From: Ilex aquifolium | Taxonomy: Eukaryota; Streptophyta; Magnoliopsida; Aquifoliales; Aquifoliaceae | DNA length: 64,000 bases | Assembly (NCBI GenBank): GCA_951799425.1 | Contig: OX637402.1 | Span: 31,898,492-31,962,491 of the forward strand | Reading direction: 5' to 3' | Part shown: positions 13,933 to 24,883 of the stretch, in pieces | How the letters are laid out: each line of letters begins with the position of its first letter | Position numbering within the stretch: the first letter of the stretch is position 1 | The notes under the pieces: generated by a model | Told to the model about the DNA's origin: nothing | Databases searched by the model: none | Seen by the model: the letters and a program-made list of their open reading frames with translations, nothing else | Program-made: the position numbers and the translations under genes

Positions 13933-14484
13933 TTATCCAGGTATTGTTTGAGAACGATTTGGGAATTTTAGATGCAGCTTAATGTGATAAATTGCATCCA
14001 AATTAGACGTTTGCCTGTTTGTTTGTGCAAAAACAGCAACCCCACGAGCAAAAGCGAAAGAACCTGTTCCACCAACAACAGTGAGTTCTTCTTTGTCCTT
14101 CTGGGCTACATTCTTGGCTTGGACAGAAAGGCTACCTGAATATTCATGCGTATCAAAGGTGAGATAAATGATATTAAATGCCGAATGCGCAAACTGTTCA
14201 ATTGGAATGATGAATCCCTGAGCTTTTCCGACCACCGGAGAAGTGATCTCAGGTCCCTCTGTTAGTGTCCGATGGAAGATCAAGGCTCCGGCATCTTTTG
14301 GCGCCACTGGGTGCATAGTAGAGCTAGCAACTTGGGGTAGTTGAATGTATAAAGACAATGCGAGCCAGGGTCTTGTGCTGCTCTTTTTGGGTTGTCTGTG
14401 AGATACTGGTGAGAACAAGGCCAGGAGTATGACTGCGAGTGTAGCTAAAGAAACTGCAGCGCAAAATATGATCTTTGGCAGCAT
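13933..14484 (-). CDS. Dirigent family protein
   Basis: Dirigent proteins are secreted beta-barrel proteins that impose regio- and stereoselectivity on coupling of phenoxy radicals (lignans, lignin-like polymers, terpenoid dimers) in the apoplast. This is a single exon of 183 codons, normal for the family. Residues about 6-26 are a hydrophobic signal peptide or anchor. The dirigent domain (about residues 65-183) shows HRTLTEGPEITSPVVGKAQG, then FIIPIEQFAHSAFNIIYLTF, EYSGSLSVQAKN, and ELTVVGGTGSFAFARGVAVF, and ends KFPNRSQTIPG. The start chosen is the only upstream ATG giving a signal sequence. It stands alone between transposons. The family is certain; the substrate cannot be told. Confidence 0.95.
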   Translation of the reverse strand: MLPKIIFCAAVSLATLAVILLALFSPVSHRQPKKSSTRPWLALSLYIQLPQVASSTMHPVAPKDAGALIFHRTLTEGPEITSPVVGKAQGFIIPIEQFAHSAFNIIYLTFDTHEYSGSLSVQAKNVAQKDKEELTVVGGTGSFAFARGVAVFAQTNRQTSNLDAIYHIKLHLKFPNRSQTIPG

Positions 14485-14549
14485 AATTCTCTATGGGACT
14501 GTTTCAAAGTTTTTGGTACTTAGGCTTTGATGTACTGCTTTGGAGAGTT

Positions 14550-14558
14550 CCTTTAATA
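14550..14558 (-). promoter_or_regulatory. TATA-like box upstream of dirigent gene
   Basis: TATTAAAGG on the minus strand lies about 65 bp upstream of the dirigent start codon, a plausible TATA position. Inferred from sequence and spacing only. Confidence 0.4.
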
Positions 14559-14951
14559 CAGTTGTTCTGAAGTGCTTTTGTTGGTATTTAGGTGTTTTGG
14601 CCACCTAATCCACCATTAATCTCTGTACCTAAACCTATTCAAGCATATGAGTCATGCTTTCTCCACAAATGAGTTTATGGTACCAAAAAGTGATTTAATA
14701 ACAAGGTGAATGCCAGAAAGTGGAAACCGGGTGGGTTGCGAGCGGGTCAATAACAGATTGGGTGTAATCCAATTCCAACTCATTTTCAACCTACTTAATA
14801 AACGGGCTGAAGCATCTGGTCTACATAAAATGTTGTCGAGCTATTTCTTTCTTCTTTTTTTCCTTTGTTCTAACTTCAAAATTGTGCAGGGACATATAAA
14901 AGAATAACAAAGATTGTTTGTTACCTACACAGATTGTCATCACAAGGATTA

Positions 14952-15618
14952 CCTCCAGTTAGGGGTGACAATTTTTGACACGACACGATAACTCGATACG
15001 AACACGACACGAATAAATGGGTTTGGGTTGACTATTTTTTGGTACAAACCCGTGTATGACACGACCCGTCAACACGAAGTGTTAATGGGTCGTGTTCGGG
15101 TTCAACCCGCTTAACCTGAATTGACCCGCTAACACGAAATTTTTAATTCGAAGGAGATTGACCTGACCTTTTCGTTGCATATATGAGTTTTCATGTTCTG
15201 ATGGCTTATTTTTTTCATTACTTCTGATGTTTAATTTGGTTGCGCGATGTACGATTAATATATTTAATTAGTATTATAGAAATAAAATATTAATTATTTG
15301 TAACTGTTTATCAAGCACTTACATAATTATTGTATAAAAAAGATATTATTACTCATTATTATTATTATTATTATTAAGTTAATTTTTAGTTTATAGAAAA
15401 AGTATGAGGAGATATTCAATTAAGTGAAAATAAAATCTTAGTGTTAAATTTTTTATTCAAAATTTATGTGGGTCAACACGAATACGAACACGAACACGAA
15501 AATAAACAGGTCAACTCGACACGACACGATTAGTTAATGAGTTGGGTTAGGGTTGACTAATGTTCGACACGACACGAACCCGACACAACACGACTCGATT
15601 GCCACCCCTACCTCCAGT
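14952..15618. mobile_element. Non-autonomous hAT element with 8-bp target duplication
   Basis: The element body is 14960-15610 (651 bp). It starts TAGGGGTGACAA and ends TTGCCACCCCTA, flanked on both sides by an identical 8-bp CCTCCAGT (14952-14959 and 15611-15618). An 8-bp duplication with TAGGGGTG-type ends is the hAT signature. Subterminal regions are rich in CGACACGA and GGGTTG motifs in both orientations, typical transposase-binding arrays. There is no coding capacity, so it depends on a transposase elsewhere. Confidence 0.92.
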
Positions 15619-15797
15619 AGACCCGTTATATTGTCCTAGTGAATCACGAATGATTGCACAAGCTGTTGCTTCTAGGACGTTCCATGTATAAACACCATAG
15701 AAAGTGTAAACCAAACAAGACCACAAGAATCATTAGAGAAATTAATAATAAATATGAAAAATAATTCAAAAAAATAAAAAATAAAAAACACCAAGAT

Positions 15798-18700
15798 TTA
15801 GTTTGTTAGAGGCTTAGGCTTGCGTATATGGCCCATGCTATTAACAAGATCTTTGCGAGTGCAGACAGGGAACATATTAATGTTCTTTAACACCTTCAAC
15901 CGCCATAGAACATATGGAAAACTCAGTTGATCACGGGATGTGAAGCGAACCACCTCATTAAACCAAAGGCACATGAACAGATTAGTCAATGGTGTATGAT
16001 GCCTCACGATTATAGATGCCTCTGCTAAAGCTGCACAGATCATTATAGAGGATTCAGTACATGACAAATCAAGGTCAGTCAAACACGTGGTGAAATTCAG
16101 GGCAGGCAAAGGAAACGAGAAAAACAAACAATGCTATACACAGGAAGAACAGAAGAGAGAAACTGAATGGAGATATGGCAGCAGAAAAATGTAGTTGGTT
16201 AATGTACCACATCTCATGATGAGAAGTGGCTCTTTCTAGAAAAACAAAAAACAGCTAATCGGTACATGTGTGAATTTAATTTACTGAAATTCAACAAATC
16301 ACAACGAATAAATATCAATTTTCATTTTCCATTAATACTGGTGAGAATATTAAGGTTGTTTTATGTTCCTGTAAGAAAAGCCAGTAGGCAGAAATATACC
16401 TTTCTTTCCATTAAACCTCTTGTCCTCTGGGAGGCCATCCTGGTGGTATTGGGTCAATTGTACCTCCACTTCTTCTGGGGTAGCTTTGTTTTTCTTGACA
16501 ACAGCCTTTGCCTCGTCGTAGACACTACTACGTGCTCCGTGTTCTGAAATGGCAAGTACCGAATTTGAACGCCAAAGAAGGGCTTCTAACACACCCAAAG
16601 GATCTCTCCTAAATTGGGACTTTGAGTCCACCCAAATAGAATATCTTGCATGAGGAAAGAGACGATGACCCAGCATCTGATTGAAGTAGACACAAAAAAC
16701 TTTTAGAAAGCTTGCTGGCACAAAAAATCATATGCACTTGCAAACTCAGATTCAGTGTACCTAACATCAAGTATGAGCGCACATAAATACTTGTTCTCGC
16801 TGGTGTCATGATTTATCTAACAAGTTTAAACATTGCTTCAAAAAAAGAAAGAAAGAACCACATACTTCTCAAATTCAACAACAGGTTTTTATGTGGTAAT
16901 TAACCAATGCAGTGATGGACATGTACAATTTTAATTTTAATGTGCACTCAGAGAGAGAGAGAAAGAGGGGGGGGAAGTATATCAGACACCATCAAGTCAA
17001 TTAGGATTAATGTTCATAAATCAATGGCATAGTTGTCGATTAAACCACAATGTTGGGTAGGTTAATAGCAATGATCAACAACACAAATCATCATGTACTC
17101 GAAAAATTTCTCTCCAAAAGCGAATCAATAAATTTTGGATTCTGATTGACACCCCAGAGAAATGACCCAAGAAGTCATTTGATCAACAGTTACCTCTGTA
17201 ATCAAAAGCAACAAATCTACATGGCATCAAAGTGCTTGTACAAATTGCACTTAATATATATATTTCCAGGTTTCTAGTATGAGATGAGAATTTTAAACAA
17301 TGACGGTCAATAGATGCTCTGTCGATTTGAACACTTCTTGCCAGAAGCAAACAAATATTACTTTCACTTACATGATAAATATATAAGCTTAAAAGACTGA
17401 GCATACTAATTCAGTTAACATCAAAGGACACCAAATTGCTTTCATACCTTTGGAATTTTGCCATTTAGTCTTTGGTCTCTGAAAGGGAGATCCCTAACTA
17501 TTACAATGCGCCACTTCCCGATAAAATGGTTCTCACCAATTTTGTGACCCTCGGCTTCCTGAGCAGCAAGAGTGATTTCATCCCAAAATGCCACATAGCA
17601 AACCTGCATCTATTCCACACTGTTAATATATTGAGATAAAGATAGAATTTGAAAGATACCACTCACTATTTTGCATCCAATAGTGTAACCTTCTGAAGTG
17701 ATGCCTCCGACATCCCAATAGGTTGATAAAGATCGTCTCCACCACCAAATGCACAAGTGGACACCACAACTTTGCAAGCTTCCATGTAATTTTTGTCTTC
17801 ATCAGAAACCTTAAATCCTCCGTTCTTGCTGTAGAAACCACAATGTACCATAGCTGATTCATTTGCCTGTAACATTGATTCAACATCTAATTCAGAAAAA
17901 ACAAAATAGTTTAAAACTGCGGCAAGATATTGCCAATAATTAGCATATGAGAAAGCAAATGTCTAATGGCAAGGAAGATTGATGTGAAGGGTTCAAGAAT
18001 TGCTCATTTAAGTAAAACCTGGTTCAACTGAAAAATCAAAAGAAGTGACCTTATGTTGAATTCGAAGACTAACAGGACAACCTAAACCACTCTAAAGATA
18101 CCAAGATGCAGCCTATAACCTTAAAACTTTGCTCTCTCTGCTCAAGAGTTTGATTTCCTGCAAATAGATTAAATCTTGTGGCCTCCATGTGCTGTTGAGA
18201 TAGGGCAAAGTTCCCTTCTACATAAGGTGTATCCCTTTCTGATATGTATTGCATTTTGTTAATAGGATAAGTGGAGTCCTTATCCATGGGAATATCCAGA
18301 TGTTGAAGTTCTTCAGGAGGTAGGAGCTTCAAGCAACCTGATATGATCCATAAAGAGTGTCATGAATTGAAATGTTTGTGACATCTGCAAGATGTTAGAT
18401 GAGGAAAATGGAATATAAAACCATGGACTATAAAACATATTTCAGTTTTGGCAGGTAAACATTTAAAAAGCAGTAATCTAAGTCTTTCCAGTGCAATTTC
18501 CAGGATAAAACTATAATCCTTCGGATAGACAAAGTTGCAGTTCCTGATGCAATCAATTATGTTCCTCACTATTTCATCAAGACACATAGAAGTTGCAATT
18601 CTTTTAATAGAAGTGGGAACAAGAAAGTGCTTAAGACTATGCTAATCAGCTGTGTGATGTTTCTGCCCAATATGCCAATGCAGACCAGATAAAATCGAAT

Positions 18701-19517
18701 GTGGTCCGATAACATTATGCTCATGACTGCGCAATACTGAACGACTTAATAGGATTTCAGTCCAAGAAACAGCAATATACACAAACATAGTTTCCTTACT
18801 GGACTTAAAGTTTCTGCTCATGTAGCCAACAACAACAATTGCCATTATCTAGAAGCATGATACCCAAAGAGAAGGATTGATCATAACACAAAAACAGTCT
18901 CAAAAGTTCCAAACGTTTCCGCTAACTCAGCACAATGTAGGTCCCTCTCTTAAATTACTAACCAATTAATTAATCAATCACCTAAATTAACTAAGAAAAC
19001 TAAGATTTTTGCTTGCAAATAAAACAATAATCGATATAGTTACGCATATAGACAAAAATTCCTTTCGAATTTTCAGAAATAACTTACGTTCTCTGACGCC
19101 ACCAACGACTCGAGTCGTTGGATCTATATGGTTCAAATTTCCTTCTGTCTTTTCCAGAATTGGGTCGGGTTTCATTGGACTCACGAGTTCCGAGATGAGT
19201 GGGTTGGTTTTTCGACCGATTCTAGAGGCCTCGAATATAAGCAATCCCGCGGCGGGAAGGAAGAGCAATACGGGCCACCATTTCATGAGCTGCCTCAGGA
19301 ATCGATGAACCAACTCGTTCTTGCCTCGGAAACCCAGTTTCTTTCGTTTTCTTCTGGCTCGGACCTTAATCTTTCCGGCGAGATCGTCGGGCTCATCATC
19401 TGAGACCGAAATTGAGATGCTATTGCTGTACATTGAGGACGATGTTGATCGGAGAAGGGGAGGGCAACAAATTTCAGTCCTATGGGAAGTTCCTGCGACG
19501 CCGTTTCGATTTTTCAC
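15798..19517 (-). CDS. DUF616 protein (MUCI70/TOD1-like, putative glycosyltransferase)
   Basis: Six exons join in frame: 19517-19088, 18337-18120, 17866-17690, 17603-17448, 16676-16400 and 16030-15798, giving 496 residues. The N-terminal 78 residues are basic and cytosolic. A single membrane segment follows at about 79-97 (WWPVLLFLPAAGLLIFEA), as in type II Golgi proteins. The C-terminal DUF616 domain (Pfam PF04765) is evident from STCAFGGGDDLYQPIGMS, YSIWVDSKSQFRRDPLGVL, ALLWRSNSVLAISEHGARSS, LPEDKRFNGKK and LTNLFMCLWFNEVVRFTSRD. Known relatives are MUCI70, involved in pectin/xylan mucilage synthesis, and TOD1, reported as an alkaline ceramidase. So the biochemical activity is uncertain. The stop after PKPLTN matches the family's usual end. 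Confidence 0.93.
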
Positions 19518-22084
19518 TCTGTTTCTTGCTTAGTACTTGCCTTCGGCCCCTTCCTATTTAAGAGATGGCGCAAATCGCTACTCTTCAGCACCGCCCTAAC
19601 TTAAGAAAAAGATGTTAATTTGGTCAAATCACTATCTTTTTGAAAATAAAATTATGCAAGTAATTAATAATTTTTTAAAAAAAACTCAACAATAGCAAGA
19701 ACAAAGCAAAATTAAACTTATTATTGAGTTTGAGAGAATAGTCGGCATAAGTTTGAACACACTTTAATAAAAAAAACTCATTATTGAGCAGATGAAAATA
19801 TAATTTATACTTACGCTTTTAAACGATGCCATTCATATGTTCTGATTCTCATGATTCTTCCTCAAAGAATTATACAAACTCGAACTCAAAATTTAAAGAA
19901 TATATTATACTAACGATGACCCGTGCCTGAAGGCACTATACAATTCAGAAAAACCGAACATTGATTGTGAACACAAAAAAATAAAGTCCTGACCATGAAC
20001 GCGCATATTAAGCTAGAAGATACAACTGTATCCTTAACGCACCTGCGTTTTGAATTAGTGATCAACAACGTATGACCTATATGAAGATGGAGAAAACTCA
20101 ACTTTAATGATAAAAGTCTCATAAACTTAAACTAAAAACGCATGAAATTCATATTCTTGAAATTACATATCTAATTAGAATTAACAGTAGCGCTTAGTAA
20201 GCGATGATCGGTTTAATAACCAACATTCACTTATCTAACTTAATGTCATGACTTTGGTAAACTAAAGTAAGTCGAAATGCTTTCTTTTCATTCATCAAAA
20301 ATACAATTAGAAGAAATGTATGTGCCTCAAAGCACTATATTATGCTAAACAAAAAATCATCAATATTTAATCAACTATTTTTCTGTGTTCATTTAAAAAA
20401 TTTGGACAAAATTTTCTCTACAAATCGAACTACAAGAAACTATCAATCTGTATTAGACAATTTGTAAAACGCTAATTACACAATCCACCCTCTATAAAAT
20501 CTTAATTAAACAAATAAACTGTAAACTCTCAATGTTATATTGCACCAATACAACCAAATTGTGTTGTCTACACTAAATCAAGACCCAACAATCTATGTTG
20601 CCTTTTATGTATCCAAAGCGGCTCAAAAGCATACTAACAACACCAACTGCACCATAGTAATACATGAAAATGTGACAATCCAAACATAAAAGAGTGTAGT
20701 ACAACCATTTTTTCAAAAATTTATAAACAATCCATTAAATTTCTTAGTCTCAAGCAACTTCTATCACACAACAAAATAACATAAATTACTTCTAAATCAA
20801 CTCTACCTCAATAAATCAGTAAAAATCAAGGTTTGACCAATTCAAAATATTCTACCTTTGGATTATATATTTGAATCAAAATATATACTGTACACTTGCA
20901 AAATGAGAGAAATAAAAAATTTCGGTAGAACATCTCCTAAAAATATTAACCACAATCCTCTATAAACAACTATTTTTACCAACTACCACAACAACATTAA
21001 CCATAAGATGAAAGAATGATCATCAAACATAATTATACTGTACACTTGCAAAATGGGTCAATCTTTAATCTAATTTACCAAAATTGATCATCCATCACTA
21101 ATATTATCAAACTTTCTCTTTATCATCGTCCTCAAAGTCATTGTATCAACACATATCCGCATACACCAGTTGCGAGAATGTATAACAACATATTGTTTAC
21201 AAAAACAATAAAATCAATATACAGCATAATTTAAAAAAAACAACAAACTTATAAAAGAAAACAATAAACAACAAACAATAAAATTAGTTACCTTATTCGT
21301 ACATCCCCATCGGGAAAGCTTGGTTGTATTTATTATATTTAACTCGCGCACTTCTTCATTCTAATTCTACAAAGATTAAATTCAATTGTAAAGATAAAAT
21401 AGCATTATTAAAATGATTGTCATTGGTAGAATTAAGTTTGCAAAGAAATTATACCATTTATTTATCGTAGAATACCACATGTTACAACAAAACCTCAGGG
21501 TACACAATGTTTTTTGTGCAGTTTGACCCATTTTTAGGGAGAAGGACATGTACACGATCAATATGTGAACATTTTGCAGCGGAAAAAAAAATAATCTAAG
21601 AGATTTCCAACCTAAAACTTCCAAACCGATCATAACTATAATATGTGAAAACAACCATGTTTTTAATGGATCTAAGAATGAAAAACGCTAATTGAAAATT
21701 ACCCGTTCTTGGCAAAAAGCTATAAAATGAGATAAAGATATAATTATATTGAAATTAGCAATGAAATGACTAAGTGGGCAACTATCATTTGTGACCAAAA
21801 GAATTGCCAGCTTATGATTTAGGAAACAGAACTACATACACCCCTTCTGTTGATATGAATGTTTTGTAGATCACTTGTACATTTGAATGTAGGATTAAAT
21901 TTTTAGAACTAAGATAATTTTATCCATAGTTGTCAAATCGTGTATCGGAAGGTGTATCGTTTTTTAAAAATAGTGTATCATAAGATACAGTGTAATTTTA
22001 AATAATTAATAATAAAATATATGTTTACAAATTTTAGGATTTATTTATAATTTATTTAGGATTGTACATAAAGTCGTAGTTGTA
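19518..22084. other. AT-rich intergenic spacer, possibly degenerate transposon
   Basis: Promoter side of the DUF616 gene, then about 2.4 kb of AT-rich sequence without a supported gene. ACTGTACACTTGCAAAATG occurs twice (about 20887 and 21039). Phrases near 19917 (ACCCGTGCCTGAAGGCACTAT) and 20309 (GTGCCTCAAAGCACTAT) are related small hairpins. These suggest an old transposon, perhaps Helitron-like, but no clear ends or helicase are visible. Confidence 0.35.
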
Positions 22085-22730
22085 GTAATTAACATAGTTT
22101 TAAAAACCGACCCGGACCTTAACCTGGCAAAATGACTAGGTCAATGGGTCATTGGTTCAACCATAGGATCACTGGTTCAATCGATCATATAATCAAAAAA
22201 TAAATAATAAGTATTATAAATATATTAAAATAGCCATAAAAATTAAATGAGTACCAATTTTATATTAATTTTGATTATTTGATAAGAGATCTATGCGCAC
22301 GGTATACTAAAAGGTAGTTAAAAAATCAAAGAGCAAGCAATTTCATTGATCCCACATCGGAACCCTAGGTGAAGAGCTCTGACCATCTCTGCTATAATTA
22401 GACTGTAGCGCTGGACAGTCACTTTATGAAATAGGGCTTGGGTTTGACAGTCTATTTCTTCCTATAGTGGCTGGGCTCGTCCAATGAAGTGGGTCATTAA
22501 TTAAGTGTAAATATTTGTGCAAGCCCAAAAGTAAATTGGAATGGTCTGGAATTATGAGAACCGGTCCGGTTCTAACTAATTGTGTCCGGTTTTGACCGGT
22601 TTAATGATTTTTTAACGGGTTAATTACATAACCGATCTAATTTAAAGTCTGGCCCAGTTGTGGTGGCGGTTGGACGGTTTTCCGGGTTAACCCGCCGGGC
22701 CGGGCCGAATTTTAAAACAGTGGTAATTAA
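22085..22730. mobile_element. hAT-like element with 8-bp target duplication
   Basis: The element is 22093-22722 (630 bp). It begins CATAGTTTTAAAA and its other end reads CACTGTTTTAAAA, followed at both ends by GC-rich ACCGG/CCCGG subterminal sequence. It is flanked by identical GTAATTAA at 22085-22092 and 22723-22730. The 8-bp duplication points to hAT. No transposase ORF. Confidence 0.85.
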
Positions 22731-22799
22731 GGAGTGTTGTATGCATGAACATCATATTTTGAAGTTGATGGGTGCACTTGACGATCAACACAAGATTTA

Positions 22800-24175
22800 G
22801 TTTATAGGAGAATGGTAGATGATGGGTTTGCTCTTGGTGTTATTGATTAACAAACTGTAATAAATGCTTTATGCAAGAATGGGTTTGTACAAGCTGCTGA
22901 AATGTTCAGTTTTGAAACTTGGGTTTTTGTTGGATACTCATATCTGTACCTCTTTGGTGTTGGGTAATTGCAGGGTAGGTGATCTCAATGAGGATGGTTG
23001 TGGTGCCAAAGGAAGAGATGAAAAGGGTTGCCACCCAAGTACTCATACCTACACTGTCCTGATTAAAGCTGTTTGTGATGTAGGATCCACTAATAAGGCT
23101 TTTGGTTTGCTTGATGAGATGGTCAAGAAGGGATGTAAACCAAATATTCACACTTATACAGTATTGATAGAAAGGCTATGTACAGAAGGTAGGATTGGGG
23201 AGGTAAATGGAATGTTCAGAAAAATGTTAGATGATGGATTGGTTCCTGGCACAACAACTTATAATGCATTGATTAATGGTTACTACAAAGAAGGTAAAGT
23301 AGTTTCTGCTTTTGAGCTTCTTGGCGTGATGGAAAGAAAGAATTGCAAGCCCAATATCTGTACCTTCAATGAGCTTATAGAAGAGTTATGTAAAGCCAAT
23401 AAACCTCACAAAGCAATGGAACTTTTGAGAAGGATAGTTGACAATGGGTTATGGCTGATGAAGTAACCTACAATATTCTGGTTGATGGGTTTAGCAGGGC
23501 AAGCCAACTTGCTATGGCTTTCAGAGTATTTAATTCAATGAACTCCATTGGCCTTGAGCCTGATGGTTTTACTTACACTACATTAATTGACGGGCTCTGT
23601 AAAGAAGGGAGACCAAAGCAAGCAAAAGGGATCTTGGGTTTGATGGTGAAGAAGGGAATATTCCCAGATGAAGTAACATTTACAGCTCTTATTGTTGGAT
23701 ATTGCAAGACAGGTAAAACTGCAAATCCCTTGATGCTTTTTGAGAGAATGGTCAAGAACAGGTGTTTGACTACAACTCATGCATTCAACTCATGTCTTGA
23801 TGTTCTCAGCAAAGAAATTAAGGTGAATGAACAAAATACAATGTTTGGAAAGATGCTAAAGTACGGCCTAATTCCTTCTGTGCTAACTTATACCATATTG
23901 ATTGATGGGCTTTGCCGAGCAGGTGATACTACCCACTCCTTGAAAGTTTAAGATCTTATGAAGCTAGCAGGCGAATTGTCTCCCAAATGTATATACATAC
24001 GCTGTTGCAATCAATGGCCTCTCCCAGAATGGTAGAGTGGAGGAAGCAGAGAATCTTCTGTATAAGATGTCCAATTCAGGAGTCTCTCCAAATGACATCA
24101 CTTATACTGTATTATTGAAAGCGCATGTCAAAGCTGGTCACTACTTGCCGGATTTGAGTTCTATCAAGCTATGAA
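22800..24175 (+). pseudogene. Decayed PPR (pentatricopeptide repeat) gene
   Basis: PPR proteins bind organellar RNAs through tandem 35-residue helical hairpins. At least eleven repeats are readable, for example THTYTVLIKAVCDVGSTNKA, TYNALINGYYKEGKVVSAFE, TYTTLIDGLCKEGRPKQAKG and TYTILIDGLCRAGDTT. The frame is broken. An in-frame TAA follows GFALGVID near 22848, with a frameshift near 22905-22915. A further shift near 23445 separates the blocks 22864-23466 and 23451-23951. A stop near 23950 follows, with further repeats out of frame to about 24175 (VEEAENLLYKMSNSGVSPND). No intact start or organelle transit peptide is seen. The hAT at 22093-22722 abuts its 5' side. Confidence 0.9.
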
Positions 24176-24883
24176 GATTGGATAGTTGCATAGGAGCTTG
24201 CTTTGGTCAGAGTAATAAATTGAAACACTAAACATCTACTGAAGTTCTTACAACAAACATTTACAAAAACATATGCAACAAATACAAACAATGGCACATT
24301 AGATTTCATTTAAAAAAAAAAAGAAGACAAAGAATAAATACAATAATAAGTTTTCTTAACATATCAGATGAAGAGAGCACACCAACAGTTCTGAGTGACC
24401 TAGAAACATAAATCGTCGCAAATTCACATAAAACAGCCCCATAATTATAGACAAAAAATGAAACATTCATACACATAAACTATATATATATATACCCTAG
24501 TTCTCAAATCGAACGAATGGATAGATTGGAAAGATAGATCTGAATTGAGAAAGGTAGAGAAAATGAATAATATTTGAAATAGAGAACAAATTAGCGAAGA
24601 AAAATCACAGTACCTAATTGGTGTTTGAGCCGCGGAGTGTAGCAACGAACAGAGAAGAGGGATCAGTATAAAGATGAGCACCCGCTGCAACTCTGGGTTT
24701 TGCGATCTGGTTAGGTCAATTAGATTGCTCTAGGTGCGTACGATACACAGCCGATTAACAGAGAGAGGGAGGGAGAGAGAGATACCTGGGAGGCGGGTGG
24801 GTGGCGGTGTCGCTGGGGCGATGGTGGAGTCGGTGGAGATGGCTTAACAGAGAGAGGGAGTGAGAGGGAGAGAGAGAAGGCGT
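24176..24883. other. Intergenic spacer with weak minus-strand signal-peptide ORF
   Basis: Between the PPR relic and the Pack-MULE. On the minus strand an ATG at 24690 opens a hydrophobic, signal-peptide-like stretch ending HSAAQTPIR near 24613, followed by a GTACTG donor-like site. A downstream exon could not be found, so this may be the stranded first exon of a broken gene or chance. GA-rich simple sequence lies at 24757-24880. Confidence 0.3.

Noticed and set aside
22906-23151. Minus-strand ORF of 81 residues opposite the PPR relic
   Set aside because: It is the reverse-complement shadow of PPR coding sequence, with no family features.
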